A DNA stretch of 64,000 nt. Source: Lysobacter sp. M2-1. GTDB lineage: Bacteria > Pseudomonadota > Gammaproteobacteria > Xanthomonadales > Xanthomonadaceae. A model generated the notes under the pieces. It searched no databases. It was not told where the DNA came from and saw only the letters and a program-made list of their open reading frames with translations. Shown in pieces: positions 1-14,956 of this stretch; the first letter of the stretch is position 1; every line of letters starts with the position of its first letter. The DNA is taken from the NCBI RefSeq assembly GCF_022662495.1, contig NZ_JAKPBU010000001.1, positions 1,798,001-1,862,000 of the forward strand, written 5' to 3'. Made by a program: the position numbers and the translations under genes.

Positions 1-2
1 TG

Positions 3-437
3 ATGCGCGAGGACGACCTCGACGCGGTCATGGCGATCGAACTGCGTGCCTATCCCTTCCCATGGTCGCGCGGCATCTTCCGCGATTGCCTGCGCGCCGG
101 GTATCCGTCCTGGGTGCTCGAGGACGACGAGGACATCATCGGCTATGGGGTGTTGAGCGTGGCCGCGGACGAGGCGCACATCCTCAACCTGTGCACCGCA
201 CCGCACCGGCAGGGCCATGGTCATGGCCGCCGGCTGCTGCGCGCCCTGTTGCAGCAGGCACGGAGCCGCGGCGCGCAGCGATTGTTCCTGGAAGTCCGGC
301 CTTCGAATCCGCAGGCGGTGGCGCTGTATATGGGCGAGGGCTTCAGCGAGATCGGCCGCCGTCCGCGTTACTACCCCGCGCACCACGGGCGCGAAGACGC
401 GATCGTGATGGCGATGGAATTGCCGCCGCACCCATAG
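3..437 (+). CDS. rimI: Ribosomal protein S18-alanine N-acetyltransferase RimI (5' end probably outside window)
   Basis: GNAT-family acetyltransferase that by homology acetylates the N-terminal alanine of ribosomal protein S18. The 144 residues cover the GNAT fold: an acetyl-CoA pyrophosphate loop of RimI type (RQGHGHGRRLL, about residues 69-79), then LEVRPSNPQAVALY and GFSEIGRRPRYYP, typical of RimI, and a C-terminal GREDAIVMAM strand. The first visible ATG is at base 3, and RimI proteins usually have a few more residues before this point, so the true start may lie upstream of the window. It converges with valS, 45 bp away. Family assignment is firm; the start is not. Confidence 0.85.
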   Translation: MREDDLDAVMAIELRAYPFPWSRGIFRDCLRAGYPSWVLEDDEDIIGYGVLSVAADEAHILNLCTAPHRQGHGHGRRLLRALLQQARSRGAQRLFLEVRPSNPQAVALYMGEGFSEIGRRPRYYPAHHGREDAIVMAMELPPHP

Positions 438-482
438 GCGCGGCGTCCGCGCGACGGACAGGATGGGTCGTGCGGCGGAACC

Positions 483-3278
<2,796 letters not shown>

Positions 3279-3304
3279 CGGGTTGCGTTGCGGAGTCTGA
3301 TTGG

Positions 3305-3470
3305 GGAATTCGTAGGAGCGGGGGGGGGGGGGGCCCCCCCCCCCGCGGCGGGGCGCGCCGCCCGCGCCCGCAGCATGGGGGGTTTGGGGTGGCGTTTTCT
3401 TTTTGGGTATTTCGGCGGCGCGCCGCTGGGGCGCAACCGGTAGCGCGGCGGTCGCGCCGAAGCGGCGCTG
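3305..3470. repeat. Low-complexity, possibly mis-sequenced palindromic repeat between holC and valS
   Basis: A stretch without a gene. It holds an uninterrupted run of 14 G (3320-3333) directly followed by 11 C (3334-3344), then GC-only sequence and a TTTTCTTTTTGGG patch. The left edge (GTAGGAGCGG, 3312-3321) and right edge (GTCGCGCCGAAGCGGCGCTGCTAC, about 3451-3474) resemble the two inverted ends of the GTAGGAGCGGCTT...GCCGCTCCTAC palindromes scattered in Xanthomonad genomes. The simplest reading is a paired palindromic repeat whose centre was badly read or assembled. A real G/C tract cannot be excluded. Confidence 0.5.
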
Positions 3471-3893
3471 CTACATGTCGTGTTTGTTCACTTCCATCCC
3501 GCGCGCCTTGTACTGCTTCCAGCGTTCGCGCAGGGGCCCGCGCGCGTCGTCGTCGGCCGGCACCACTTCGAGCACGCGCTCGAAGCCGCCTTCCACCGCG
3601 GCGTCGCGCAGGTTGATCACCAGCGGCCTGAGCGGAGCGTCGGCCTCGGGCGGCGCGATCAGCACGGGTGCCTCGTCGTCCTCTTCGCCGCCGGCGATCT
3701 GGTGCGGGAGATAGACATCGTCGCCCATGTCCCAGAGCAGGTCGTCCAGCGCCTCGGCCTGCGCCGTGTCTCGCGCAAGCACCAGCAGCGGCAGGTTCGC
3801 CTCGTAGGCCTTCTTCGCCAGCTCGCACACCAGCCGCAGCGGTTCGCTGCGGAAGCGGGGCTTGGCGATCAGGTAGAAGTCGGCGCGAGACAT
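3471..3893 (-). CDS. holC: DNA polymerase III chi subunit
   Basis: Chi subunit of the clamp-loader complex, which links the replicase to single-stranded-DNA-binding protein. The 140-residue product opens with SRADFYLIAKPRF and contains LVCELAKKAYEANLPLLVLARD, LWDMGDDVYLPHQ and PLVINLRD, the conserved blocks of bacterial HolC. The ATG at 3893 is chosen because homologues start at this residue. A TTG at 3899, two codons upstream, has a better-spaced GAGG and could be used instead. pepA lies upstream and valS downstream on the same strand, the usual order. An acidic GGEEDDEAP loop in the middle fits the variable surface loop of Xanthomonad HolC. Confidence 0.93.
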   Translation of the reverse strand: MSRADFYLIAKPRFRSEPLRLVCELAKKAYEANLPLLVLARDTAQAEALDDLLWDMGDDVYLPHQIAGGEEDDEAPVLIAPPEADAPLRPLVINLRDAAVEGGFERVLEVVPADDDARGPLRERWKQYKARGMEVNKHDM

Positions 3894-3902
3894 GGTCAAC
3901 GG

Positions 3903-4016
3903 GGTTGTGCCTCGACTTCGCGCTGCGCGTCACGCAGCGCTGCGCTCGGCACGATCGGGAAGATTGGTGTTCCGTTCGCCCTGAGCGTAGCGCCGCAGGC
4001 GCGAAGTCGAAGGGTC
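3903..4016. repeat. Inverted pair of dispersed palindromic repeats between pepA and holC
   Basis: The gap holds two related GC-rich units in opposite orientation. The right unit (about 3970-4014) reads CGTTCGCCCTGAGCGTAGCG through GAAGTCGAAGGGTCA. The left unit (about 3910-3960) begins CTCGACTTCGCGC and is a degenerate reverse-complement relative. The CGCCCTGAGC...GTCGAAGGG type is a widely dispersed REP-like element in GC-rich proteobacteria. It may act as an mRNA-stabilising hairpin between pepA and holC; no coding sequence is seen. Confidence 0.55.
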
Positions 4017-4017
4017 A

Positions 4018-5496
4018 TCAGGCGGCCCGATCCATCAGCCACTGCGCCAGCAGGCCGACCGGGCGGCCGGTCGCCATGCCCATCTTGCCGTCGCCGTTGG
4101 CGACTCCGGCAATGTCCAGATGCGCCCAGCGCTGGCCTTCGGTGAACCGCGACAGGAAGCAGCCGGCGGTGATCGCGCCGGCCCAGCGGCCGCCGATGTT
4201 GTAGACATCGGCGAAGTTCGAATTGAGCAGGCTCTGGTATTCGTCCCACAGCGGCAGCTGCCAGCCGCGGTCGAAGGTGGTTTCGCCGGCGGCGATGAGT
4301 TCGGCTGCCAGATCCTGGTGCTTGCTCATCACGCCGGTCGCGAACTTGCCCAGCGCGATCACGCAGGCGCCGGTCAGCGTCGCCACGTCCAGCAGCGCCT
4401 GCGGCTCGAAGCGCTGCGCGTAGGTCAGCGCGTCGCACAGGATCAGCCGGCCTTCGGCATCGGTGTTGCCGACCTCGATGGTCTTGCCCGACATGCTGGT
4501 GATCACGTCGCTGGGGCGGTAGCTGTTGCCGTCGGGCATGTTTTCGACCGCGGCTGCGATCACCACCAGGTTGATCGGCAACTGCATGCCCACGGCGGCG
4601 ACGAACGCGCCCATCACGTTGGCGGCGCCGCACATGTCGTACTTCATCTCCTCGATCCCGCCCTGGGTCTTGAGGTTGATGCCGCCGGTATCGAAGGTGA
4701 TGCCCTTGCCGACCAGCACGTAGGGCTTGGCGTCGCCACCGTTGTTCCACTTCAGGACGATCAGCTTGGGCGGGTTCGCCGACCCTTGCGCGACTGCCAG
4801 CAGCGATCCCATGCCCAGCTGGGCCATGTCGTCGCGCTCGAGCACCTCGCATTCGGCCTTGGCGAAGCGCGCGGCGAATTCCTGCGCCTGCTGCGCGAGG
4901 TAGGCGGGGTTGCAGACGTTCGGCGGCAGGTTGCCCAGTTCGCGCGCGAACTGCACGCCGGCAGCAATCGACTTGCCCTGGGCGAGCGCGCTGGCGTCGT
5001 CGCCCTGGATCGCGAACGCCTTCAGCCCGGTTTCGCTGCGCTTCTTGTTCTTCTCGCCCAGCGTGGCCAGGTAGCGGTAGCAGGCGTGATCGGCGGCGAC
5101 GGCGGCGCTGCGGATGTTCCATGCGGCATCGCGGCCTTCGACCGCCAGTTCGCTCAGGGTGAACAGAGCGGTGGAGACCGGACCGTTCCTAAGCGCGCGC
5201 GCGGCGTCGCCCACCGCCTTGAGGTACTGCGGCACGCCGAACTTGCCCGCTTCGCCCAGGCCGACGACGAGCACCCGCGGCGCGGTCACGCCCGGCAGGT
5301 CGTGCAGCAGCGTGGTGACGCCGGTCTTGCCGCCGATGTCGCCGCGCTCGAGCAGCGCGGACAGCTTCCCGCCGCTGGCCGCGTCGATGGCCTTGGCGCC
5401 GGGCGTGAGCGTCTTGTCGGCATGGATGCCGACCACCACGCAGTCGAGCGGCGCCTGTGCCGGGTTGCCTTGGTTCAGGGTGAATTCGAGGGCCAT
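4018..5496 (-). CDS. pepA: Cytosol (leucyl) aminopeptidase, M17 family
   Basis: Two-metal M17 aminopeptidase; family members release N-terminal residues from peptides, and E. coli PepA also binds DNA in Xer recombination and pyrimidine control. The 492-residue product carries the NTDAEGRL signature at 344-351 (metal ligands plus catalytic Arg), preceded by [17 protein letters not shown] and [10 protein letters not shown]. The N-terminal half is the macro-like domain. The ATG at 5496 ([10 protein letters not shown]) is preferred over an in-frame ATG six codons upstream because homologues begin there. It heads the pepA-holC-valS block and is divergent from lptF with 132 bp between them. Confidence 0.96.
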   Translation of the reverse strand: MALEFTLNQGNPAQAPLDCVVVGIHADKTLTPGAKAIDAASGGKLSALLERGDIGGKTGVTTLLHDLPGVTAPRVLVVGLGEAGKFGVPQYLKAVGDAARALRNGPVSTALFTLSELAVEGRDAAWNIRSAAVAADHACYRYLATLGEKNKKRSETGLKAFAIQGDDASALAQGKSIAAGVQFARELGNLPPNVCNPAYLAQQAQEFAARFAKAECEVLERDDMAQLGMGSLLAVAQGSANPPKLIVLKWNNGGDAKPYVLVGKGITFDTGGINLKTQGGIEEMKYDMCGAANVMGAFVAAVGMQLPINLVVIAAAVENMPDGNSYRPSDVITSMSGKTIEVGNTDAEGRLILCDALTYAQRFEPQALLDVATLTGACVIALGKFATGVMSKHQDLAAELIAAGETTFDRGWQLPLWDEYQSLLNSNFADVYNIGGRWAGAITAGCFLSRFTEGQRWAHLDIAGVANGDGKMGMATGRPVGLLAQWLMDRAA

Positions 5497-5628
5497 CGAC
5501 CAGATTCCGTACACTGTTGGGTCAGACGACGGCGCCTCGCAGCGCCGTCGACGCGATCTGCAAGTCTAAAGCACCCGCCAGTCCCCCCGATCCGCAGCCG
5601 CTCACCGGTCCCACCTTGCCGAGCCACG

Positions 5629-6720
5629 ATGCAGCAGCTTGACCGATACCTGTTCCGCGAATTCGCCCAGGCGACGTTCGCGGCGCTGGTGGTGCTGCTC
5701 ATGGTCAGCCTGGGCGGCGTGTTCGCCGACGTGCTCGGCGACATCGCCCGTGGCCGGGTGCCCGCGGCGATGATGCTGTCCCAGCTCGGATTGCAGGTGA
5801 TCCGCTACCTGCCGCTGATCCTGCCGCTGGGCATGATGCTGGGGCTGCTGCTGGCGGTGGGGCGCCTGTACCGGGATTCGGAGATGCCGGTGCTGACCTC
5901 GATCGGGGTCGGACCCGGTCGGATGCTCAAGCCCCTGCTGCTGCTGGTCCTGCCGGTGGTGCTGGTGATCGGCGCCTGCTCGCTGTGGCTGGGGCCCTGG
6001 GCGCAGCGGACCTCCGACGCGATGATCGTCGCGGCCAACCGCACCCTGATGGTCGCAGGACTGGAGCCTGGGCGGTTTACCGAGCTGCCCGGGGGCGACG
6101 GCGTGGTCTACGTCGGCTCGATGTCCAACGATGGCACCCGCCTGAGCAGGATCTTCGTGTACCGCCAGGATGGCGACCGGCTCGATGTCACCACTGCCAA
6201 CAGCGGGCACATGAGCTTCGAGAGCAGCAGCGAGCGCTACCTCACCCTCGACAATGGCTTCCGGGTCGAAGGGCCGATGGATCAGGGCCGCGACTTTCGC
6301 CTGATGCGCTACGCGAGCAACGACCTGCGCCTGCCGGAAGGCGAAGAGGAGCGAGAAGAGGACGACCCCGAGGCGCTGCCGACGCTCTCGCTGCTGGGCG
6401 ATGTGCGCCCCGAGGCGACCGCGCAGATCCATCGCCGGATCGCGCCGCCGCTGCTGGCGCTGGCCTTCGCGCTGCTGGCGATTCCGCTGGCGCGCAGCTC
6501 GCCACGGCAGGCGCGCTACGGCCGCATCCTGGTCGGCTTCCTGGCCTACATCTTCGGCATGAACCTGATGCTGCTGGGCACCGACTGGCTCGCCGACGGC
6601 AAGGTCCCGCTGGCGCTGGGACTATGGTGGCTGGTGCTGCCGCTGCTGGGCACCGCGCTGTGGCTGTATTTCAAGGACGGACAGATGCGGCGCCCGCGCT
6701 TGGCGAAGGTGCGCCGATGA
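5629..6720 (+). CDS. lptF: LPS export ABC transporter permease LptF
   Basis: Inner-membrane permease of the LptB2FGC machine that extracts lipopolysaccharide and feeds it to the periplasmic bridge. The 363 residues have the family layout: MQQLDRYLFREFAQ start, three N-terminal membrane helices within about residues 10-125, a periplasmic beta-jellyroll (about 135-265), then three C-terminal helices. Before the last helices lies an acidic EGEEEREEDDPEAL stretch. The start ATG agrees with the typical LptF N-terminus. lptG follows after 13 bp, so the two permease halves are probably co-transcribed. A divergent promoter region shared with pepA lies upstream. Confidence 0.96.
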   Translation: MQQLDRYLFREFAQATFAALVVLLMVSLGGVFADVLGDIARGRVPAAMMLSQLGLQVIRYLPLILPLGMMLGLLLAVGRLYRDSEMPVLTSIGVGPGRMLKPLLLLVLPVVLVIGACSLWLGPWAQRTSDAMIVAANRTLMVAGLEPGRFTELPGGDGVVYVGSMSNDGTRLSRIFVYRQDGDRLDVTTANSGHMSFESSSERYLTLDNGFRVEGPMDQGRDFRLMRYASNDLRLPEGEEEREEDDPEALPTLSLLGDVRPEATAQIHRRIAPPLLALAFALLAIPLARSSPRQARYGRILVGFLAYIFGMNLMLLGTDWLADGKVPLALGLWWLVLPLLGTALWLYFKDGQMRRPRLAKVRR

Positions 6721-6733
6721 AACCCTCGCTCTC

Positions 6734-7834
6734 ATGAAGCCCTTTCCCAAGATCCACGACCTGTACGTGGGCCGGGTGATGCTCGGCACGGTGCTGCTCA
6801 CCTGGTCGGTGCTGATCGGCCTGGATGCGCTGATGGCGCTGGTGACCGAATTCAGCGACATCGGCAAGGGCAATTACGACTTCGCCACTGCACTGACCAA
6901 CGTGGTCTACACCCTGCCACGGCGTGCATACATGCTGTTTCCGACTGCGGCGGTGATCGGATCGCTGATGGGGCTGGGCCAGCTGGCGGCCACTTCCGAA
7001 CTCACCGCGCTGCGCGCGCTGGGGCTGTCCCGGCGCCGTCTGAGCATTGCGGTGGCGGCGACGCTGGCGGTGTTGACCGCACTGATGGTGGTTAACGGCG
7101 AAACCCTGGCGCCATGGGCGCAGAAGCGCGCCGACGGAATCAAGGCCTCGGCCAAGTCGAAGGACATGATCGTTGCCCAGTATTCGGGGCTGTGGGCGCG
7201 CGAGGGCGATACCTTCCTCAATGCCCAGACCGGACAGGAGAAGAGCGACGGCGACCAGCGATGGCTGGAACTGCGCGATGTGCGCCTGTACGAGTTCGAC
7301 GATGCCGGGCGCCTGGAGTCGATCGCCCGCGCCGGCGTCGCCGAACACCGTCCCGGCGGATGGCTGCTGCGCGACGTCAGGCGCACTTATTTCGAGGCCA
7401 GGGCGGTCAACCAGACCGACGTGGCCGAAGAACGCTGGGAATCCAAGCTCGACCCGGCCGCGTTGGCGGCCAGCGTGGCGCGTCCGCGCTATCTGACCGC
7501 CGCAGCTCTGAAGAGCAGCATCGACTACCGCATGCGCAACGGCCTGGACGCGGGCGAATACGAGGAGCACTACTGGGGCCGCTGGTTCTATCCGGTCAAC
7601 GTGCTCGCGCTGTGCCTGGCGGCGATCCCGTTCGCGTTCGGCACGCTGCGCAGCGGCGGCATGGGCAAGCGCCTGTTCGTCGGCATCGTGTTCTCGCTCG
7701 CATTCTGGCTGCTGCAGACCCAGTTCGTGAAGCTCGCGGCGGTGTACAAGTTCGACTTCCGCGTGGCCTACATGATCCCGCCGGCGCTGATGCTGGGAAT
7801 TTCGGCCTATCTGTTCCGCAAGCGCAGCGGTTAG
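6734..7834 (+). CDS. lptG: LPS export ABC transporter permease LptG
   Basis: Partner permease of LptF in the lipopolysaccharide transporter. The 366-residue protein begins MKPFPKIHDLYVGRVML, as LptG proteins do, and has the six-helix plan with a central periplasmic jellyroll (about residues 135-265). TSELTALRALGLSRRRL near residue 98 is the cytoplasmic coupling-helix region that contacts LptB. The C-terminal helices contain LRSGGMGKRLFVGI, another family hallmark. It lies 13 bp after lptF. No lptB or lptC is in the window, which is usual because they sit at another locus. Confidence 0.96.
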   Translation: MKPFPKIHDLYVGRVMLGTVLLTWSVLIGLDALMALVTEFSDIGKGNYDFATALTNVVYTLPRRAYMLFPTAAVIGSLMGLGQLAATSELTALRALGLSRRRLSIAVAATLAVLTALMVVNGETLAPWAQKRADGIKASAKSKDMIVAQYSGLWAREGDTFLNAQTGQEKSDGDQRWLELRDVRLYEFDDAGRLESIARAGVAEHRPGGWLLRDVRRTYFEARAVNQTDVAEERWESKLDPAALAASVARPRYLTAAALKSSIDYRMRNGLDAGEYEEHYWGRWFYPVNVLALCLAAIPFAFGTLRSGGMGKRLFVGIVFSLAFWLLQTQFVKLAAVYKFDFRVAYMIPPALMLGISAYLFRKRSG

Positions 7835-7890
7835 CCTGCATCGCGCGCACGGGACGCGCACGCAACTCGGATGACAACGTGCGCAGGGCG

Positions 7891-8367
7891 CTATGCCTGC
7901 TTCGGCATCCGGATCATGCGCGTGGCGCTGAGGCGATCGTGCAGCGTCAGCCGGTCACGGTCGAACCAGGCCCACCAGAAGCCCGCCCCGGCAGCCAGCA
8001 GCGAGACCGTGCCCAGCGCATAGCGCTGCACCAGCGCACGCGTGGAGGCGGGGTTGCCTTGCGCATCGGTCACCCGCAGCCGCCAGGGCCGCATGCCCAG
8101 GGTCTGGCCGCCGCGCCGCCAGCTCAGTACCGCGTATGCACCGGTCACGATCCAGCAGCACAACCAGGCCAGCCATTGCAGTGCGCTGAGCGGCGCGATG
8201 TTCTCGCGTGGCGGGTGCCCGGATAGGACGTACCCGAGCGTGAACGCCGCGCCCACCAGTAGCCACAGGGCGAGCACGGGCAGGGCGTCGTAGACCAGGG
8301 CGAGCAGGCGCCAGCCGACGAGTGCGCGGGCTCGGGGAATGTTGGCGGCGACGGTGTCCATCCGCAT
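7891..8367 (-). CDS. RDD family membrane protein
   Basis: Small membrane protein of the RDD family (158 residues), whose role is generally undefined; some members affect ion transport. It shows the RDD pattern: an Arg-rich start, WRLLALVYDALPVLALWLLVG with the Asp inside the first helix, a second helix pair around residues 62-82, then GMRPWRLRVTDAQG and the terminal WFDRDRLTLHDRLSATRMI motif typical of RDD proteins. ATG codons at 8367 and 8361 are both possible. It faces xerD divergently and converges with lptG. In many proteobacteria an RDD gene also lies beside lptG. Confidence 0.85.
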   Translation of the reverse strand: MRMDTVAANIPRARALVGWRLLALVYDALPVLALWLLVGAAFTLGYVLSGHPPRENIAPLSALQWLAWLCCWIVTGAYAVLSWRRGGQTLGMRPWRLRVTDAQGNPASTRALVQRYALGTVSLLAAGAGFWWAWFDRDRLTLHDRLSATRMIRMPKQA

Positions 8368-8429
8368 TAGGATAGAGCTGCGCGCGGCGATGTCGGTTAC
8401 GGCGAAGCGACGTGCACTATTGTTCCGTC

Positions 8430-9377
8430 ATGCCCAGCCCAGCCGAACGCCGCCAGCTTGCGATGCAGTTGCCGCCGCTGCGCGATGCGGACGCGCGCGC
8501 GATCGAGCAATTCCTCGATGCCTACTGGGCCGAGCACGGTGCGGCCAAGCAGACCCTGGCCAGCTACCGGCGCGACCTGGAAGGGTTGGCGCGATGGCGC
8601 GACGGCGCCGGCGGCGGCATCGGTGCAGCCGACCGCGCAGGCCTGTTCGACTACCTCGCCTGGCGCACCCGGCACGGCTATTCGCCGCGCAGCAATGCAC
8701 GCCTGCTGTCGGCGCTGCGCGCGTTCTATGGGCTGCGCGTGCGCCGCGGCGAGCGGCCGGACGATCCCACCGCACTGCTGGAGCCGCCCAAGCTGCCGCG
8801 CTCGCTGCCCAAGGCGCTGTCGGAAAGCGAGATCGAGGGCGTGCTGGGCGCGCCCGACATCGCTTCGGCCGAAGGCCTGCGCGACCGGGCGATGCTTGAG
8901 CTGATGTATGCCGCCGGCCTGCGCGTGAGCGAACTGGTCGAAGTGCCGGCGACCGGGCTCAACCTTCGCCAGGGGGTTCTGCGCGTGCAGGGCAAGGGCG
9001 GCAAGGAGCGGCTGGTGCCGCTGGGGGAGGAAGCCCAGCACTGGCTGCAGCGCTATCTGGACCAGGCGCGCCCGCAGCTGGCCGCCAAGCGCAGCCCGGC
9101 GGCGCTGTTCCTCACACGGCAAGGTATGGCGCCGACGCGGCAACTGTTCTGGCATCTGGTCAAGCGCTACGCCGCCGTGGCCGGGATCGATCCCAGGCGG
9201 ATCAGTCCGCATGGACTGCGGCACAGCTTCGCCACCCATCTGCTCAACCATGGCGCCGACCTGCGCGCGCTGCAGATGCTGCTCGGCCATGCCTCGCTGT
9301 CGACGACCCAGATCTATACCCTGGTCGCTCGCGAACAATTGAAACGACTCCACGCAAAGCACCATCCACGTGGTTGA
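8430..9377 (+). CDS. xerD: Tyrosine recombinase XerD
   Basis: Site-specific recombinase that with XerC resolves chromosome dimers at dif under FtsK control. It is 315 residues. The N-terminal SAM-like DNA-binding domain covers about 20-110 and the catalytic domain 125-305. All catalytic residues are visible: R165 (AAGLRVSEL), K189 ([12 protein letters not shown]), H261 and R264 ([12 protein letters not shown]), H287 ([13 protein letters not shown]) and the nucleophile Y296. The ATG at 8430 (MPSPAERRQ) is preferred to one six codons upstream. Order and intact catalytic set suggest the housekeeping XerD rather than a phage integrase, and no attachment site is seen nearby. Confidence 0.93.
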   Translation: MPSPAERRQLAMQLPPLRDADARAIEQFLDAYWAEHGAAKQTLASYRRDLEGLARWRDGAGGGIGAADRAGLFDYLAWRTRHGYSPRSNARLLSALRAFYGLRVRRGERPDDPTALLEPPKLPRSLPKALSESEIEGVLGAPDIASAEGLRDRAMLELMYAAGLRVSELVEVPATGLNLRQGVLRVQGKGGKERLVPLGEEAQHWLQRYLDQARPQLAAKRSPAALFLTRQGMAPTRQLFWHLVKRYAAVAGIDPRRISPHGLRHSFATHLLNHGADLRALQMLLGHASLSTTQIYTLVAREQLKRLHAKHHPRG

Positions 9378-9581
9378 GCGGTTCGCCGCCCGCGGCGAGC
9401 GACAGCTGCTCATCAGCCGTCGGGCCGCTGCCCTGAATCCGATCCGGCACTGCCGCTTGCCGGCCCGGTTCCGCCGTTCAGCCATTGCGAGCCGGTGCGT
9501 CACAACGCGCATGCGAGAATCGTGGAACCTTCGACAGGCGACCGGGTCGAACCGCCCCTGCCGCCGAGCCACGGAATCCGC

Positions 9582-10433
9582 ATGACCTACAGACTGTTGT
9601 TGTCTCTGCTGCTGACCGGCGCCAGCCTGTCCGCCTGCGCCCAATCGACCCTGCCGGCCGGAAGTCAGGCGCAATCCGCCAAGACCGCCACCGATCAGCC
9701 GCGGGTGAACGCGCCGGCCGCCCCCGAGCTCAAGATCGCCGCCGGCACCCCTGCCGCCCGTGCCCTGCAGGCGCTCAAGCGCGTGAACCAGGACATCGCC
9801 CCGGAGCAGATCACGGATGCGCCGGTGCCGGGCTTCCAGCAGGCGATCGTCGCCGGCCAGGTCGTCTACGTCAGCAATGACGGCAAGTACCTGCTGCAGG
9901 GCACCCTGTACGACATCGAGGCGAAGAAGAACCTGGGCGAGGAGGCCATGGCGACGCTGCGCCGCGACCTGATCAGGACGATCCCGGCGGCCGACCGCAT
10001 CGTGTTCGCGCCGCCGAACCCCAAGTACAGCGTGGTCGTGTTCACCGACGTGGAATGCGGCTACTGCCGCAAGCTGCACAGCGAGATCGCGCAGTACAAC
10101 AAGCAGGGTATCGCCGTGGAATACGTCGCATTCCCGCGCATGGGGCTGGCCAGCGACGACTTCAGGAAGATGGAGGCGGTGTGGTGCGCCAAGGACCGCA
10201 ACAAGGCACTGACCGACGCCAAGAACGACCGCAAGGTGGCCAAGGCCAGCTGCAAGAACCCCGTCGCCATGCAGTACAACCTGGGCCAGCGCGCCGGCCT
10301 GACCGGCACCCCGATGATCCTGGCCGAAGACGGCACCCAGCTGGGCGGCTACATTCCCGCCGCAGACCTGCGTGCGGCCCTGGACGCGCACGCGGCCGAT
10401 TCCGCGCCGAAGACCGCCGCCACCGGCAGCTGA
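9582..10433 (+). CDS. dsbC: Thiol:disulfide interchange protein DsbC, lipoprotein form
   Basis: Periplasmic disulfide isomerase. The 283-residue precursor has a signal ending in LSAC, a lipobox with C19, so it is predicted to be membrane-anchored, unlike the soluble E. coli DsbC. A dimerisation domain spans about 45-125, followed by the thioredoxin domain with the active site C159-G-Y-C162. A second Cys pair, C202 and C224, matches the structural disulfide of DsbC, and the cis-Pro loop is [11 protein letters not shown]. In Xanthomonads dsbC follows xerD, as here. The 204-bp gap before it holds no gene. A hairpin lies just after the stop. Confidence 0.92.
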   Translation: MTYRLLLSLLLTGASLSACAQSTLPAGSQAQSAKTATDQPRVNAPAAPELKIAAGTPAARALQALKRVNQDIAPEQITDAPVPGFQQAIVAGQVVYVSNDGKYLLQGTLYDIEAKKNLGEEAMATLRRDLIRTIPAADRIVFAPPNPKYSVVVFTDVECGYCRKLHSEIAQYNKQGIAVEYVAFPRMGLASDDFRKMEAVWCAKDRNKALTDAKNDRKVAKASCKNPVAMQYNLGQRAGLTGTPMILAEDGTQLGGYIPAADLRAALDAHAADSAPKTAATGS

Positions 10434-10458
10434 TCCTGCCCGGGGACCCCGCCGGAAC

Positions 10459-10480
10459 GAAGCCGCCCGCGGGCGGCTTC
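10459..10480 (+). terminator. Perfect hairpin between dsbC and purL
   Basis: GAAGCCGCCCG paired with CGGGCGGCTTC forms an 11-bp perfect palindrome 25 bases after the dsbC stop. It lacks a clear T-run, so it may be a weak or Rho-assisted terminator or an mRNA 3'-end stabiliser. TACAAT at 10483-10488, directly after it, looks like the -10 box of the purL promoter, 34 bases before the ATG; no good -35 is visible. Confidence 0.45.
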
Positions 10481-10521
10481 GCTACAATTGCATCCCCGTG
10501 TTTCGTGGTTCCCCTTCGGAC

Positions 10522-14454
<3,933 letters not shown>

Positions 14455-14488
14455 ATCCGGGCCGTGCAATGCGGTGATCGGCCTTGAT

Positions 14489-14513
14489 GGGGCCGGTCCG
14501 CCGGCCCCTTTTT
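14489..14513 (+). terminator. Rho-independent terminator after purL
   Basis: GGGGCCGG (14489-14496), loop TCCG, CCGGCCCC (14501-14508), then TTTTT (14509-14513). A perfect 8-bp GC stem with tetraloop and T-run is a textbook intrinsic terminator for purL. Its reverse strand could also block minus-strand transcription arriving from the lipoprotein gene. Confidence 0.9.
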
Positions 14514-14523
14514 CATGCTGACG

Positions 14524-14949
14524 TCAACGCACCGGCGACACCTCGATCGTCACTGCGAACGGCTCCGCCCCGGCGACGGCGATGCGGCTGCGGCCTGGCC
14601 GCACCGCGCGCAGTTCCCAGCCGCGACCGCTTCCGGCCTGGACGTTGTCGATCCCGATCACCTCGATTGCGTTGCCATCCACTGTTGGCTCGGGTGCAAG
14701 CGCATCGCGCGTGCGCAGTTCGCGGGTTTCGCCGACCCGCATCACGAGCACACGGCCGTCGTCGGCGCGCGTGACGAAACGGCCGGCAGGCAGCGGGCGC
14801 GAGGCGGCGGTGGCGCGTCCGGGCGCGGACGGCGTGGGCATCGTCGTTTCCTCACTGTCCGGATTGGTCCCGGCGGCCCGAGGGCCGCCGGGTGGAGAGG
14901 TTGGCGCGCAGGCGGCCAGCGACAGCATCCAGGCCGTCGCCGCCGCCAT
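14524..14949 (-). CDS. Small hypothetical lipoprotein
   Basis: A 141-residue protein not assigned to a family. From the ATG at 14949 it begins MAAATAWMLSLAACAPTS, a short lipoprotein signal with lipobox LAAC, so an outer- or inner-membrane lipid anchor is expected. A Pro/Ser/Gly/Thr-rich linker (about residues 16-55) precedes a compact beta-rich C-terminal domain (RVLVMRVGETRELRTRD, AEPFAVTIEVSPVR). That ending suggests an Ig-like or protease-inhibitor-like sandwich, but this is a guess from strand pattern only. It starts 7 bp after the stop of the M36 peptidase gene on the same strand, so the two are probably co-transcribed and may act together outside the cytoplasm. Confidence 0.65.
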   Translation of the reverse strand: MAAATAWMLSLAACAPTSPPGGPRAAGTNPDSEETTMPTPSAPGRATAASRPLPAGRFVTRADDGRVLVMRVGETRELRTRDALAPEPTVDGNAIEVIGIDNVQAGSGRGWELRAVRPGRSRIAVAGAEPFAVTIEVSPVR

Positions 14950-14956
14950 CGTGCCG

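Noticed and set aside
3305-4016. The palindromic repeats between pepA, holC and valS as a CRISPR array
   Set aside because: There are only inverted, imperfect units with no regular spacers and no cas genes.
8430-9377. XerD considered as a phage or island integrase
   Set aside because: It has the size and neighbours (dsbC downstream) of the housekeeping recombinase, and no attachment repeats or tRNA gene are nearby.
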